Below are positions 19,433 to 31,799 of a DNA stretch of 64,000 nt, piece by piece. The translations under genes and the position numbers were made by a program. The notes beneath the pieces were generated by a model. That model was not told the origin of the DNA and ran no database searches. It was given only the letters and a program-made list of their open reading frames with translations. How positions within the stretch are numbered: position 1 is the stretch's first letter; each line of letters begins with the position of its first letter. The stretch lies in NCBI GenBank assembly GCA_007844125.1, contig CM017558.1, positions 59,911,780 to 59,975,779 of the forward strand. Reading direction: 5' to 3'. Origin of the DNA: Sinonovacula constricta (taxonomy: Eukaryota; Mollusca; Bivalvia; Cardiida; Solecurtidae).

Positions 19433-20339
19433 CCATCTTTTCAAAAATAAGGTCTATTTTTTATTATCCTTAATATTTATAAATATTCATAAGTGTTAAT
19501 TTGCATAATTGACAAATGACCATAATGACCATTCAATAACCTTTAATTGAGTACCAATTTTATACTTCAATCACCATTCTTGGAAAAGTTATAAACATTT
19601 TTTAAAAACATATCCTTCTATCAAAATTTCATGATGGTTGCCATGGAAACCATTAGTTTTCATATAGCCCAAATGAGCTTATTTTTAGTACATTGTAGAT
19701 TATGTTTCTAGAAACCCTAACCATGAATGAGCACTGATTTTTTGTCATTCTAACTCGACTACACAATTTATGTGCCCAATATTTACCGGCGGGTAACACA
19801 GTCGAGCGCGATAGCTTCATTGTTCACTAAGGCTCATCTATGAGTTAAACTTCCCTATAAATAACATGTTCAAGATCTCGTTTTCCTACGTTGAAAATAA
19901 TCAAATGTTTGTCTTGAAATTAATGAACATCATAAACGCGACTAAAAACGTAGCTTATGTGATATGTTTTAATAATCGTGTGCCTATCTTTGTACTAGCG
20001 ACCATATTTAATGCTATTATTGACAATCGCCAAAGCCACAATAATCACCGAATGGCACCATTCACAATTGTAGTGCACTGGCTTTTAGTCGTAAAATAAA
20101 ATGGTTTACCACGAGTTATATGTTTTATATGAGGTCATTTAATGGAATATTTATATGCATTTTTGTATTTATAGGCGTCCATTTTGGGCGCCCTTCTAAT
20201 TGTTTCCAAACAATCAACGTTGAACGATGAAATCTGTTTCGACATGCCTTCGACTTTGCAAATACTATTTATGACACCCACACCAGAAAAATCAAGCTAA
20301 CTTTATAACGTCAATATGTGTAGACATACAACATAAAAT
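19433..20339. other. Non-coding AT-rich DNA
   Basis: No gene recognised. The only marked site is the RFX-like palindrome at 19636-19651. A 77-residue open frame at 19866-20099 shows no known motif. Confidence 0.4.
19636..19651. promoter_or_regulatory. X-box-like palindrome (RFX-type site)
   Basis: GGTTGCCATGGAAACC is a near-perfect inverted repeat that fits the RFX X-box pattern (GTTNCCATGGNAAC). No gene is visible nearby, and similar palindromes can occur inside repeats, so a regulatory role is unproven. Confidence 0.3.
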
Positions 20340-20625
20340 GCGACTGACACCACCTTTATCGCACCTGGTGATGTATTTCTTTTATTGTTTTGTTTGCTAT
20401 TTTACCTGTATAGCGGCGGCGATGATGCAACAAGGGTCGAAATGACGCAATAGTTATATGTTATGGTCTCGCAGTTGTCAAACAGTGTCAACAAACAGTG
20501 CATTTACAACATTAGACAAGCGTTAAGTTGATAAACATGGAAGGTAATAGTCGTCTGCATCAACTCAGGTAGGAATATTTATGATTGATAGATCCTGCTT
20601 TATAGCCACTTGGTTGGGGGGATTA
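20340..20625 (+). repeat. Dispersed module M, copy 1, ending in a single 53-bp-monomer-like unit
   Basis: Two other places share this sequence. At 31590-31800 the shared order is agcgatgatg, gtcaagatgactcaatgatt, agcattaagttgataac, caggta. At 61327-61475 it is ttgctactttacctgt, ttgatgcaac, gtcgaaaagatgcaatg. At its right end (about 20573-20620) the bases ggta, attt, atg, atagatcc, tttatagccactt follow the order of the 53-bp monomer of the big array (ggtaac, atta, tatg, acatcc, gtatagccatt). The module is not coding. Confidence 0.6.
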
Positions 20626-21194
20626 TATATTTTGCAATAGCAATACGTCTTGTCTAGTTGAAGTTTATGAATGAATCAAACGGTGGGCTAAAATCGTATC
20701 AACCAATTGGTTACGTTACAGCTCACGCTAATTTAAATGCATAGCTTCATTGAAAGGAATAATAAAAACGAAGGCGCATATCAATTTTGTCTGTTTTTAA
20801 ATACTAGCTGATAATCGTAAAAGTGGGAACGACATATGGACGAGCTTGTTTTACAAAGTTTAATGTTCTGCGTGATGTCGTTTTGCTTCTTGAAAAAATG
20901 TAAGCTAATCCTTACCGACCTGCTTTCATGTCGCATTCTCTTCACGTTTACTCAAGCTTTAATATTGCAATGTTTTATAGTAACCTTCTACAAACTTGTT
21001 GTATAATGTTTGAACAAATGTATATCATAACATTAACTAAACAATAAAAGAAAATCCTGATCAGAATTAATTTTTATTTACTCTAGCTATGTAGCAAGTA
21101 TTGATGTCTTCAAAATATGAAGAAGCTCTAATTGAATAAGTATGATTTATAAAGCTTTGTGTACACACATCTGCTTAAAAGGTTATTTATTCGT

Positions 21195-22045
21195 TCGCGC
21201 GAGTCATTATGTGTGATTGATCACGCCTGTAAGATTGCCATAAGATCATTATTTAAAGGTACACTGTCATTATTTGAGTCATTATGTGTGACTGATCACG
21301 CCTGTAAGATTGCCATAAGATCATTATTTAAAGGTATACTGTCATTATTTGAGTCATTATGCGTGATTGATCACGCCTGTAAGATTGCCATAAGATCATC
21401 ATTTCAAGGTATACTGTCATTATTTGAGTCATTATGCGTGATTGACCACGCCAGTAAGATTGTCATTATTTGAGTCTTCATGTGTGACTGATCACGCCTC
21501 TAAGATTGCCATTGCATCATCATTTAAAGGTATACTGTCATTATTTGAGTCATTATGCGTGATTGACCACGCCAGTAAGATTACCATAAGATCATCATTT
21601 AAAGGTATACTGTCATTATTTGAGTCTTTATGTGTGACTGATCACGCCTGTAAGATTGTCATTACATCATCATTTAAAGTTATATTGTCATTATTTGAGT
21701 CATTATGCGTGATTGACCACGCCAGTAAGATTACCATAAGATCATCATTTAAAGGTATTCTGTCATTATTTGAGTCATTATGTGTGACTGATCACGCCTG
21801 TGAGATTGCCATTAGATTATCATTTAAAGGTATACTGTCATTATTTGAGTCATTATGCGTGATTGACCACGCCTGTAAGATTGCCATAAGATCATCATTT
21901 CAATGTATACTGTCATTATTAGAGTCATATGTGTGACTGACACGCCTAAAAGATTGCCATAAGATCATCATTTAAAGATATACTGTCATTATTTGAGTCA
22001 TTATGCGTGATTGATCACGCCTGTAAGATTACCATAAGATAATGT
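21195..22045 (+). repeat. 75-bp tandem array, about 11 copies
   Basis: Copies of gagtcattatg start at 21201, 21276, 21351 and so on. Each unit holds a near-perfect palindrome (gcgtgat-tg-atcacgc, or a variant with one change), then taagattgcc, aagatcatcatttaaagg and tatactgtcattatttgagt. Because 75 is 25 codons, frames stay open for 100-164 codons with a repeating SLFESLCVIDHACKIAIRS, but this is an arithmetic effect. Two unit types (cctgtaagattgcc and ccagtaagattacc) tend to alternate. One unit near 21460 is shortened. Confidence 0.92.
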
Positions 22046-25000
22046 CACCATTTAGAGGCAAACTATCATTACTTCACATTATAAACAATGTACCTGATAT
22101 TTAATAAAATATATCAATAAGTATATTTTTTCTAGAACCTCAGAAGTTTTGCAATGTGAAAGCATACATCCTCCCACCCCGTCAAAAGATATTGGCCTCG
22201 TGGTTTAGATGTCATTTTTGCTTTTTTAGAGTTGTAGATTGTTACCTACCCGAAACAAATGTTGCGATATATACTTGCTGACAAACACAAGCTGTCTTGT
22301 ACATGTGACTTGGTGGACTTTTGTAGAACAAGTAAAAGGGCTGTTGAAAAGAGCTCAAGTCTATAATATATCATATAAATGCTGATTCTTTTTATTTCTA
22401 TTTCATAATTAGATTCGAACATTCAAGTTCGGAAAAGAAAATGTCGAGTTATCTGACAGTTTGCACAAGGTACATTCACATGAACTAATATAGTCTTTAA
22501 ATAGACCTCTCATCCTTTCTTTAAAATATGTTATGTAGTTACACTATGTATGACAAAAGTTGATACCGTATAACTCATTAAATGGATCGGTTCACATGAT
22601 ATTGATTAATTGCATGCGTATGTGAAAAGGTTTACGATTAAACGATTCTTTAATTCCTGAAATCACTACAGGTGACATACGAGTATGAGTATCAATAAAG
22701 TATGTACAGTAGTAATTATGTAAGCGAGAAAACAACAGTGTCGAGACGGTCAGAAGACGAATGCCTGCTTTTAACACAGACACAGTAGAATGCACTAGAG
22801 GTAAAATATGTTGAACTTTTGAATGGAAGTTGATGTGTTTATTGAATTGAAAAATTATATCGTACACATCTTATTAAAAAGATATGTTTGATTTGAAAAT
22901 TACAGCTTGACTTGCACGCTGTCTGTTTCATTTATGATTTAGATATAAATGCATGCAATCTTGTATAGAGAAAATAATTTGTGTTACATAATATTCGACG
23001 ATAAACAACACAGAGTATCAATTTGATGTTAACAGCACGTAACAGAGCGTGATGCTTATAGTATGAAAGCAATGCATGAAATTCTGTCGATTATACATGA
23101 AAATATGTATGGTATAGCACGGTTCATTATTTATCTTGGAGTCACTTTCAGTTTACTACAAACATAATGACCCTCCACTTTTGTATAAGTAACCTGAAGT
23201 ATAATCTGAGTAAAGATGATAATTATTCTTACTAAGTGATAAGTTGTTTTGGTATGTTGTTGTAAATATATCTAATTATATATTTTATTTGATTTATTTA
23301 AAAGCATATATATAATATACCATTTTCATAATTTTCACTCAAAATTACTCTCAAATCAATTACGATTTGTAATAATTTATCAGCATCTAAACAACTGTGT
23401 GCACTATTGCAGCCTTTTCTCTTTTAAATATAGATGGATTATAACGAAACAAATTGTTTTCGTGCACGTGTAGAGAACATTTGTAGAGAGCAGGGGTTTT
23501 TTTTTCAATTTAAATAACATTTACAGCCTACAAAGGTGGTGGAGTACAGTATTTTAATGACGCAAATTTAAAAACAATAACACACACACATACGCGCGTG
23601 CACACACACTCTCACACAGACATCGTATATATGTTCGATGTTCCGGTATACATTTATTACTGTTTAATTTTGTCGAAATAGTGGAAAGCTAACGCTGCGT
23701 CGATCGTTAAATTCATGTACGTGCTGTGTTCAAGTGTTCAAGTTCTAGAACTGTTCCTATTTAATGAAATTTCATTTAACCATAGTTTTATCATCAGTTC
23801 AGTGATATTATCCACGAAATTCTTGTGACTTGCAACCAATAATTTGTGTGTATATGTATATTCGTACTTACAATTGTACATTGTAAATGTTTCTTATGCA
23901 GATTCAATTACATGAGAAGTATGTGGAACAAGTCAGTTGAAAAATAATTTACCCATATTTTTATACGTTTCAAGTCACGTGACTGTTTCCTAATTTACGC
24001 GCCTGTGAAGGACAGTCTAAAAATCCATTAACGCTGAAGACTGGCGAATGTCAACAAGCTAGAAAGCCAATTTGAGCATCCATGAAACGTGTTTACTTGT
24101 ATTCTCCCCTGTATATGCTATAAACACTCACTGAATGCTTGACATATAAGAAATGAATCGAGAAAATTCTAATTATGTTGTTACGTATTCCGATTCAGTT
24201 ACCTACATCAATATGCAATTAATTTGTAAATATCAAATATCAGAAATACGCAGTTGTTTACTAAAATAATGGTATGATAATACCAATGAGGAGCATAAGA
24301 AAGTGGAGACGGTGGGCAGGGGGTTGACAAAAAAAATGTTTAAGAAAAAATGATGACAAGCTTATTATTTGGTTAACTGATTTGTACCTGTATGAGTTGA
24401 ACCAATTTATTAGTTTTGACAAACGAATAACGTGTGCTTCGGTCAATATTACTCTCTAAGCTGACAAGCCAGTCCATATAATGCCATCCAGTCCATATAA
24501 TGCCATAAGGCTCTCAGGGGTGTGAACTATTTCTTAAATATTATGAGGACAAACCAATTCAAACTATATGATTCGTAGTTAGAAGGCTTTTAATCTCTTT
24601 AAAACTAAAACTGTAAGACGAACACGTTTGTTTATTTTTGCATTGAGTGATGTATATTTATACGTATTCCAATGCGGGCTATGCGGGAATTAAAAGATGA
24701 AAGTCATTTTTTATCATGTTGGCACATTGTTTCAATACAATTACGAACACAGCTCACAATTTTAACAAAACGCCAAAAGGTAAATATCTTCTAGTATATT
24801 TAGATCTTCAAACAAGCTATTTATCTATGCATGAATTTGTGTATGAAATTGAATCACTCTTTAAATGGTTCGGTGCACATCGTAATAACCTATTTCATGC
24901 TTATTTGCACAAAGTGTTCTTCATCATTTTCGATTGACAATGTTGTTTCTAATAATATATTTCATTATGCACATTATTGCAGACAAGATACCTACTCTAA

Positions 25001-25983
25001 GTTGAATCACCTGGAAACGTAGAAACTAAATGAAAACTTATATAATCACCTTATCAAGAAAATCTGTTGTTAATTAATGTTTTAAATAACTCAAAATAGA
25101 CGCGTCCTCGAGTATCGACATTTATCAGTCTACACATCGAAAGAAATACTTTTTTTTTTTTTACATCTGTTGCCTTTGTAGTAGATATTAAATAGGATTT
25201 AAATGATTTTAGTGCATATCAGACGATGATTATGATTTAGTTGATGACAGTGATCATCACAAGAAGGAATTTAAGGAAGGATTTGTTCAATAAGAGATAT
25301 GATGACAAACTCAATGTATTCAAATCGTATGTGAGCTTATCTTAATATTTTCTCAACACGATAAATAATTGTAGACTAATTGATAACACGAGAAGGCGTA
25401 TATGTTTTTAAAGCAATGCCTTGATTAAGGGCTTTTATGTGTGTGACTATTTTTTGTAAGATGAAATAACATGGGCAGAAAAAACTGTAAAGGCGGGATC
25501 GGTGTCTGTCCCAGATAACAGTTATTAAAATAACGACAAGATGAGAGTGTTTCGTTATCACTATTTGGCATACATAAAGATTAAAGTACATTTTTGCTGC
25601 ACGGTAAAAATCATAAAACCTTTATCCTTTTATCCGTACATTGAAAAAGTGGATTTTTTAAAGCGCAGATATGGAATGTTAGCACATACCTGTTTCCTGA
25701 CGTTGGGGTCATGCATTATTTGCAGTGTAGGGTGTTAATCCTAGCTGGAATGTCCATTTGTCTAAACATTTTCATAACGAATGAAAGTAAAGGAAAGAGA
25801 AACGTATATATACATAATGCGTCAAATGGTAGTGCAGACATTATATGACGAGAAACAGTTATGTAAAGATACATTACTTACGAATGAAATACATATCGAG
25901 GTCTAACAGAAAATAACAGTGTTATATTCGCTATATTAAGAATAGGTTCCAGACAGCAAGTGTCACAACGATAATATGTATAG
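22046..25983. other. Long AT-rich DNA without a recognisable gene
   Basis: I find no coding motif, tRNA or satellite. It has a CA-type microsatellite at about 23580-23618, a short duplication of ccagtccatataatgccat at 24471-24505, and scattered short open frames with no family resemblance. Confidence 0.45.
23578..23618 (+). repeat. CA/CG-rich microsatellite
   Basis: Mixed dinucleotide repeat (acacacacacatacgcgcgtg, then cacacacactctcacacaga). Confidence 0.8.
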
Positions 25984-26743
25984 TGTTACGACCGGTTTCG
26001 CTATTTAAGATTTATTTATAAAGTGGCACGTTTACTAAATGACGAAATGGTGTAACAGAAAGAACAAGCCAGCAACAAACTAGTACAATAATGTCTTATT
26101 TTAAATAAACAATTAAATCGATGGCGTAATAAAATAAAAATAAATAAATGAGACAAAATTTCAGTAAGAAAAATAAATGTTAGCTTACAGTTTGTCTCTT
26201 TAAGAGGTGTCCCTTTAGATGTTCAATAAACAATCCAACGTCTAATAATCCTGAAGAGTTTACGGTAGAATATCCTTGTAGATAAGCACAGTTGAAATAA
26301 TTCAAACGTAGAACAATACACGAATGTAAATAATATTATTCCAAATCCAACACTTTAATATTTATATCACTGTAGAGTATAGTAAGTCCACGTAAGTTCC
26401 AACACAGAAAGATTTTATAAAGAAGCTGCAAGTATTTCCAAACTATATGTCCAAATTCTATGTCCAAACTTTTATCCAAACTTTTTATCCAAACTCTAAA
26501 GCAAACTTCCTTTAAATTTGCAAACACGTCCTTATATAGACCCAAAGAATTTCTAGAACATTCACGAAACCCAGAACATTCTCGAAACCCAGTTAAAAAC
26601 AACAACAAATGAACTTCCTAGCATGATCCTTTTCTTCTAGCAGTTATGCAAATTCTACGTCATCAATACCCAACGGTAAACAAAGCTTAACCTGACTAGC
26701 GTAACCTTAAACGCTGGTGTACAATGTACTACTGTACGTAACA
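25984..26743 (-). repeat. Solo LTR of the same gypsy family
   Basis: About 760 bp matching the 5' LTR at 18665-19432 along its whole length, with ends TGTTACG / CGTAACA as inverted repeats. No internal region follows, so it is a solo LTR, normally formed by recombination between two LTRs. The flanking four bases are atag on the left and atat on the right, so the target duplication is at best imperfect. An open frame inside (26336-26608, minus) is not a gene. Confidence 0.9.
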
Positions 26744-27919
26744 ATATACAAACACAACATATGGTCTGCATTTATAAGTATGTGTGAACTGACGTGGCAA
26801 AATTATAACGTCAACTCTTTTCTTGCAATATAAGAGATGAGGTCTTGCATAATTGTGTCAAGTTAAGAAATAGTTTTGAATATATTTTTAAATAATTAAG
26901 TTATTATCGATGATACTGTTGCTGTGTTGTTTTTCGTTTTGGAGCCATCATCTCTTTCATGATTAAAGTATTGATGACTTAAATTTAATTGTGATCAATC
27001 GAAACCTTTTTAAAACAACCAACTGGTACCCGGCAGATTGTAATGACGAGAGTATAGTGTTATGTCCCACTGTTACATAGATGTAGTGTATCAATAAACA
27101 ACATTTCGTGCGATCTTTTCAAAAAATGATAATGTATATTGTTGTTAGAGAAAAAAATTGGTTCAAACTATCAGATACCTCCTTTAACTTGAACGAAATG
27201 GTGAAGTTTTACATATCATTTGTTGGTTATTTCCCCGTCGATATAATTGATTTCTCTGAATAGATAAGGATTGTTTGGATCTCATTTTTAATTTGTCTGC
27301 TCTAAACTCTCACTACATATCCAATGAGTATGGAAGGGGATATCCGCCTATATTCAATTTCTAGTTTGCGAATTGCAACACTTCATATGCTTAGGTTTGC
27401 TATTTGTTTGCACAAACACGTTCGTTTTTACATATATCTAATTCACATTTCTAGTATACAACTTGGAAATTACAAATCTCAAGTCACAATCATCAAGACA
27501 CAAACCACTAATGTACAAGTTTTAGAACTGGCATTCAGACGCTAGGTGGCGGTACCACATAAATATAGACGTCACTTACCTAAAAATAGAACGGAATATC
27601 ATAAGTTAAAAATAGAACGGAATCATAAATGATTTCTGAAGGGAGATACAATAGAAAACAACCAACGTTATTTGGCTTCAAATCGAACGCGTTATCTTTT
27701 TCCAAAAGTAGTTATTAATGTATATATAAAATTTCTACAAGTAATTTTACCATGTAAGTCTTTGTTTTCCTACGACATTCAATCCAACTTAATATACATA
27801 TCGGACGTTTCCAGAAGAACATACTCTCTCATTCACACTCGGATTTGTTTATAATGCATTGGAACTGAACTACATCAACAGGAGTACGTGATATAGTGAG
27901 AATGCTTTCCCTAGAGGCA
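26744..27919. other. Non-coding AT-rich DNA
   Basis: No supported feature. Short frames at 27324-27545 and 27672-27854 have no recognisable motif. A local duplication of aaaaatagaacggaat is present at about 27582-27626. Confidence 0.4.
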
Positions 27920-28235
27920 GGTGCCCATGTAGCTCAGTTGCTAGAGCAGCTACCTCAAGAGTAAGGGCAGGAGGTCCTGGATTCGACCCCCGCCCTCGGT
28001 AATGGGATTTTTCCAGCATTTTGTTAGTGGCATCAGAATTAATTCATCAGAACGCCATGTGGAGCAGGAACGTGCTAGGTACTGGTGGTTCTGTCCAGTT
28101 GATACCTGGCTAAAAAAAGGAAGATTAAAAGCTCTCCGACCAAGAAGGCCAGGTGGTACAGCACCTGATTACGGAGGAGGTCTTGGGTTCGAACTCAATA
28201 CTGTGCACCGTTAACGGAAATTTGCCATTTTTGAT
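27920..28235 (+). mobile_element. tRNA-like SINE sequence with two B-box-like motifs
   Basis: The first tRNA-like head (27925-28000) has tagctcagttgctagagca (A box) and ggattcgaccccc (B box), but acceptor ends do not pair, so it is not a functional tRNA. A second tRNA-like part (about 28148-28212) has ggtggtacagcacctgatta and gggttcgaactc. Two heads about 220 bp apart suggest a composite or dimeric SINE. A GT/G microsatellite lies 85 bp downstream. Confidence 0.6.
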
Positions 28236-28296
28236 CTCTTCGGTTAAATCAGGATATATGCAGTTAAAGAAAGAGGGTTGGACCATAGAGGTTGAA

Positions 28297-28297
<1 letters not shown>

Positions 28298-28328
<31 letters not shown>

Positions 28329-28332
28329 GGGG
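28298..28332 (+). repeat. GT microsatellite followed by a G21 run
   Basis: Seven GT units lead into 21 consecutive G residues. Such runs are length-unstable and error-prone in sequencing. Confidence 0.9.
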
Positions 28333-28534
28333 TAGGGTGTAGGGTGAGAGACAAAAATATACGAACAACATTTGAACCGATTCATACTGTTTGAGGAAAA
28401 GGTAGAGACGTGTAAATATGGAACAACTTTTATTGGCGCATGACTACAGTACATGTCACGAACAATTATAAATGCATGTATCGCGCATTTTTCTTAATGT
28501 GCCACTTACACAGTAGTATCACTGTCAACGTCAG

Positions 28535-29070
28535 TTATTTGCTTTATTAAGGGTAAGTTCTGGAGGGTAAATCAGATGGATCATTTGCGAAAAGAAAGGA
28601 TTATCTATAGTTAGAATATCGTCAAGATAACGTGACGTTAAATTGAAAACCTCTTTAATGTGGCTTTAGTTTGAAGGGGATAAAGTTAACATGAAATCAC
28701 GTTCAAAGTAGTATAGAAACAAATCTGCAATTAATGGTGCACTGTTGGTTTCTACAGTGATATCAATTACTTGTCTAAATAAAGTGTCACCGCATTTTAT
28801 GTAAATAATGTCTTATAGAAAACGTAGAGCTTCACAAACATCCGTGCAAGTCCACATAGTAAACTTTTCTAAAAAAGTGTTGGTAAAAAATGCATTACTT
28901 TCATGACATGCAATATAGAGATGTTGCTCTCGAGCAAATGTTTTCTCAATAAGAGCAATCAATTTGGTCTTAATTAAATCATTAGGTAAAGAAGTGTACA
29001 GCGTAGAGAAATCGTAAGCATTAACTGCAGAGCAAGGAAAATTTAAATAATTTATAAGAATTAGTTCTCT
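28535..29070 (-). pseudogene. Penelope-like element reverse transcriptase relic
   Basis: The minus strand translates in one frame for about 175 codons with two stops. Motifs in order: AYDFSTLYTSLPNDLIKTKL, then FTMWTCTDVCEALRFL, a TAA, then ADLFLYYFERDFMLTLSPSN, a TAA, then TSRYLDDILTIDNPFF with the catalytic Tyr-Leu-Asp-Asp intact, and LIYPPELTLNKAN. These are typical of Penelope-like RT (DFSTLYTSLP and RYLDD). The GxPMGTNxAPL box reads DITVETNSAPL. No GIY-YIG nuclease domain is visible downstream. It is an old truncated copy. Confidence 0.88.
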
Positions 29071-31589
29071 TGAATTCCATCCTCAATCGTCATTATTTAT
29101 ATGGATACGTAAACAAAAAAGCATTAACTTGTTACAAGATAACGGATTAACACTACCAATGAACAAAAGTTTCTAAGGGTAAGTGAATGTCAATGCCTAG
29201 CCATGGTAGATTTTAAGCTTTATTCAGTGACGCATCAAGTATCACTAAAATACAGATACATGTAAATAAACAAACTACATGCTCACGATTCTGAAAAATG
29301 CATGTTTGATAAACACATGGAAAACAACAACAAACAACAACAAAATAAACGAAAACAAAACAAATAGCAAAAAACAACAACAGCAAAAGACGACAACAAC
29401 ATTGTCTTAACGTACACATAAAATTGCAAACATTCACATGCTTTTACTTGTTTAAAGATTCATTATTATGATGGATTGAAGAAAAAACGATGACGCCTTT
29501 TCGAGGGGAACGCACATGGTCCAACATAAATAGCTATTATTCATTATGAAAAGAACAATCAGACTAAACGTCTATATTAAACAAATAAAACTATGAATAT
29601 GAAACTAAAAACATTTGGGCGATGACGTAAAATCCATTTTAAAATTTAAGAAAAATACTGCTCTTGCAGAAAAGAATAAGAGACGCTTACCACGGAGAAT
29701 TTGGTAATAGTGCAGTCAGTCCCGGTCAGATTACGGTTACAAGTGTAACGGTACAGTGAATGATAGCACAGTAAGTTTATTTCTTCTGCGAGGACAAGTA
29801 GGATTTTCTGGTAGAATATCGTCTTTTCAAACTGCAACCGTTGTACCAGATCTCTCTACCAATGTTGTAATTAGGAAGTAATTATGTTGACTGTGTTGTC
29901 GACGAATCCTTTCTTCAAATACGTCTTCGTCGTATCACTTATATAAACGTGCTGCAATGCATGTCCTCATGCTTAGTTCATTAGTTGCTATTAGTATCTT
30001 TGGAGCTGAATTTTAATGTTTAAAAAGTAAAAACTTTAGGGCCTTGTGTGGGTAATTACGACGGACATATGACTTAGCAGAACACTGCAATACGTTTCCT
30101 TTAATTGAATTCTAGGTCTCGTTTATATTTGTCTCAGACCTTACACGACGCTTAGACTAACAGATAATCTTGAACTTTTGTAAATAGCTGTTGCACGTCT
30201 TTATATCAAAAATGATTTTATTATTGTAAACAAATAAAAAAAATACGGATGTTAAATCACTAAAATCTATTGTAAACATTGTTTAAATAAGTGACATTAA
30301 ATTTTATTCCACTCATGTGTTCATTCTTGTCCGCTTTTAATAATGATAACAATCCGATTCTCTTTATCTAAAGCATTCACATATGATCGTTTGCCTAGTG
30401 TCTAAGAATGTATCGTAAGATGTCGTATTATAACATGTTTCACTTTCTAACACTGTGTTTCTATCAAGATTTTAGCATCCCTGCGCTTCAAATGTGTTGT
30501 ACCACCCAGCAGCCCATGGAATAATTTCAGTGTACAACTTGTGTCAGACAATGATACGGGTAAAATAATACATGTACATATAAAACCTGTAGTACACCCA
30601 TCATGAAACCATTTTAATCGCTGAAATAGGATTTTAGAATCATGTTTTTTTCTCTTTAAACAAAAGTAACAACAATACTTATTAAAAAGACGATGGTCGT
30701 GAACATTTTAATAAATACATATTTGAACCTCTCGTCCATACATAGTGGCATAGACTTTTGTTCATTTTTACATTAAAAAAGGGATACTTCGTACCATTGA
30801 ATTCGTATGCCTCTAGAATGTATTTCTCATTCCCTCTCCCCTGCCAAAAGTAAAACAAAAGCAAAACCAAGAAAAAATAACAAAAAAAAAACAATAACAA
30901 AACAACCACAATAATAAAACAAGAACAACAAAACATAACAAAAAACAACAACAACAACAAACCCGAAAGGATGTTTGCCATGTTAGCAATTTAAATAGAA
31001 AAATGAAGTTAAGAATATATCGAACCAGCAAATTGCGTATGCTAAAAGTATATAATACGCTAAGCAATATTCAATTAATTAATTTAATCTTAGTCCTTAC
31101 ATTTAAAAGAGAAGTACATACTTCATTCATCAGTCGCAATTAGCAAATATTAACTTATTACATGCAATTAAAAAAGTCGTATTGAAATCATATATACGTC
31201 ACAATAAACGCGTCTTTTGAAAACACGATCTGTGTAAAAGTTTTGAATTGTGTAAATATTTGCGACATGTAAAGTAGTATCATGTTTGTCTTTGGTAATT
31301 AATTAGCTGTAAATGTTTAATACAACGCCTTTTGCACCCTGATATGTTATATGTAACTGTATCCTTTGCCATTCAAGTCTGTAAAGCCAAAGTATTTACT
31401 TTTACCGTTTTTGAGTTTGTTTTGTTTTAAGATATATCGCAGCGACACGAAACGGTCCAGCCACGTCCAACTTTTTTAATGGAAGATGACTCCACAAAAT
31501 GTCTTATTTTCTTTCATCATTAATAAATTTATTTTAATTTGTCTATTTCATAGGTCAATACAAAAAACTATAAACAAATATCGAGGAAA
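29071..31589. other. Non-coding AT-rich DNA with CAA-type low complexity
   Basis: No gene recognised. Two A/CAA-rich low-complexity tracts lie at about 29325-29400 and 30845-30962. They create open frames on the minus strand rich in Cys, Phe and Leu, which are not genes. Confidence 0.5.
30845..30962 (+). repeat. CAA/A-rich low-complexity tract
   Basis: Repeated aacaa, aaacaa and aataaaac units with a near-pure purine/C composition. Confidence 0.8.
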
Positions 31590-31799
31590 ACCACCTATAA
31601 CACAGCAAAGGCCACATGCCTCAATAACGATTTTTACATGGTTACATGTTTTGTGCAGCGATGATGAAATATTGCGTCAAGATGACTCAATGATTTCTCT
31701 CAATGTTGCCAATTAACAAAGAGTGTATATTTGATCCACAAGTAATTGCAAGCATTAAGTTGATAACAATCGAAGGGAACGGTCATCTGAAGTAGACCA
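31590..31799 (+). repeat. Dispersed module M, copy 2, directly upstream of the 53-bp array
   Basis: Diverged but collinear with 20345-20572: agcgatgatg, atgactcaatgatt, caaagagtgtatattt, agcattaagttgataac, ggtcatctgaagta, ccaggta. The array begins immediately after this point, at the position where copy 1 has a single monomer-like unit. Confidence 0.6.

Noticed and set aside
21159..21936. Long open frames with repeating SLFESLCVIDHACKIAIRS
   Set aside because: The 75-bp period equals 25 codons, so any stop-free unit gives a long frame. Units vary in length and the array has no start context or splice signal.
26336..26608. 90-codon minus-strand gene
   Set aside because: It lies wholly inside the solo LTR and its short internal repeats.
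27925..28000. Functional tRNA gene
   Set aside because: A and B boxes exist, but the acceptor ends do not pair and no proper anticodon stem could be drawn. A SINE head explains it better.
30682..31067. Minus-strand frames rich in Cys, Phe and Leu, resembling membrane proteins
   Set aside because: They are created by the CAA/A-rich low-complexity tract and shift between frames.
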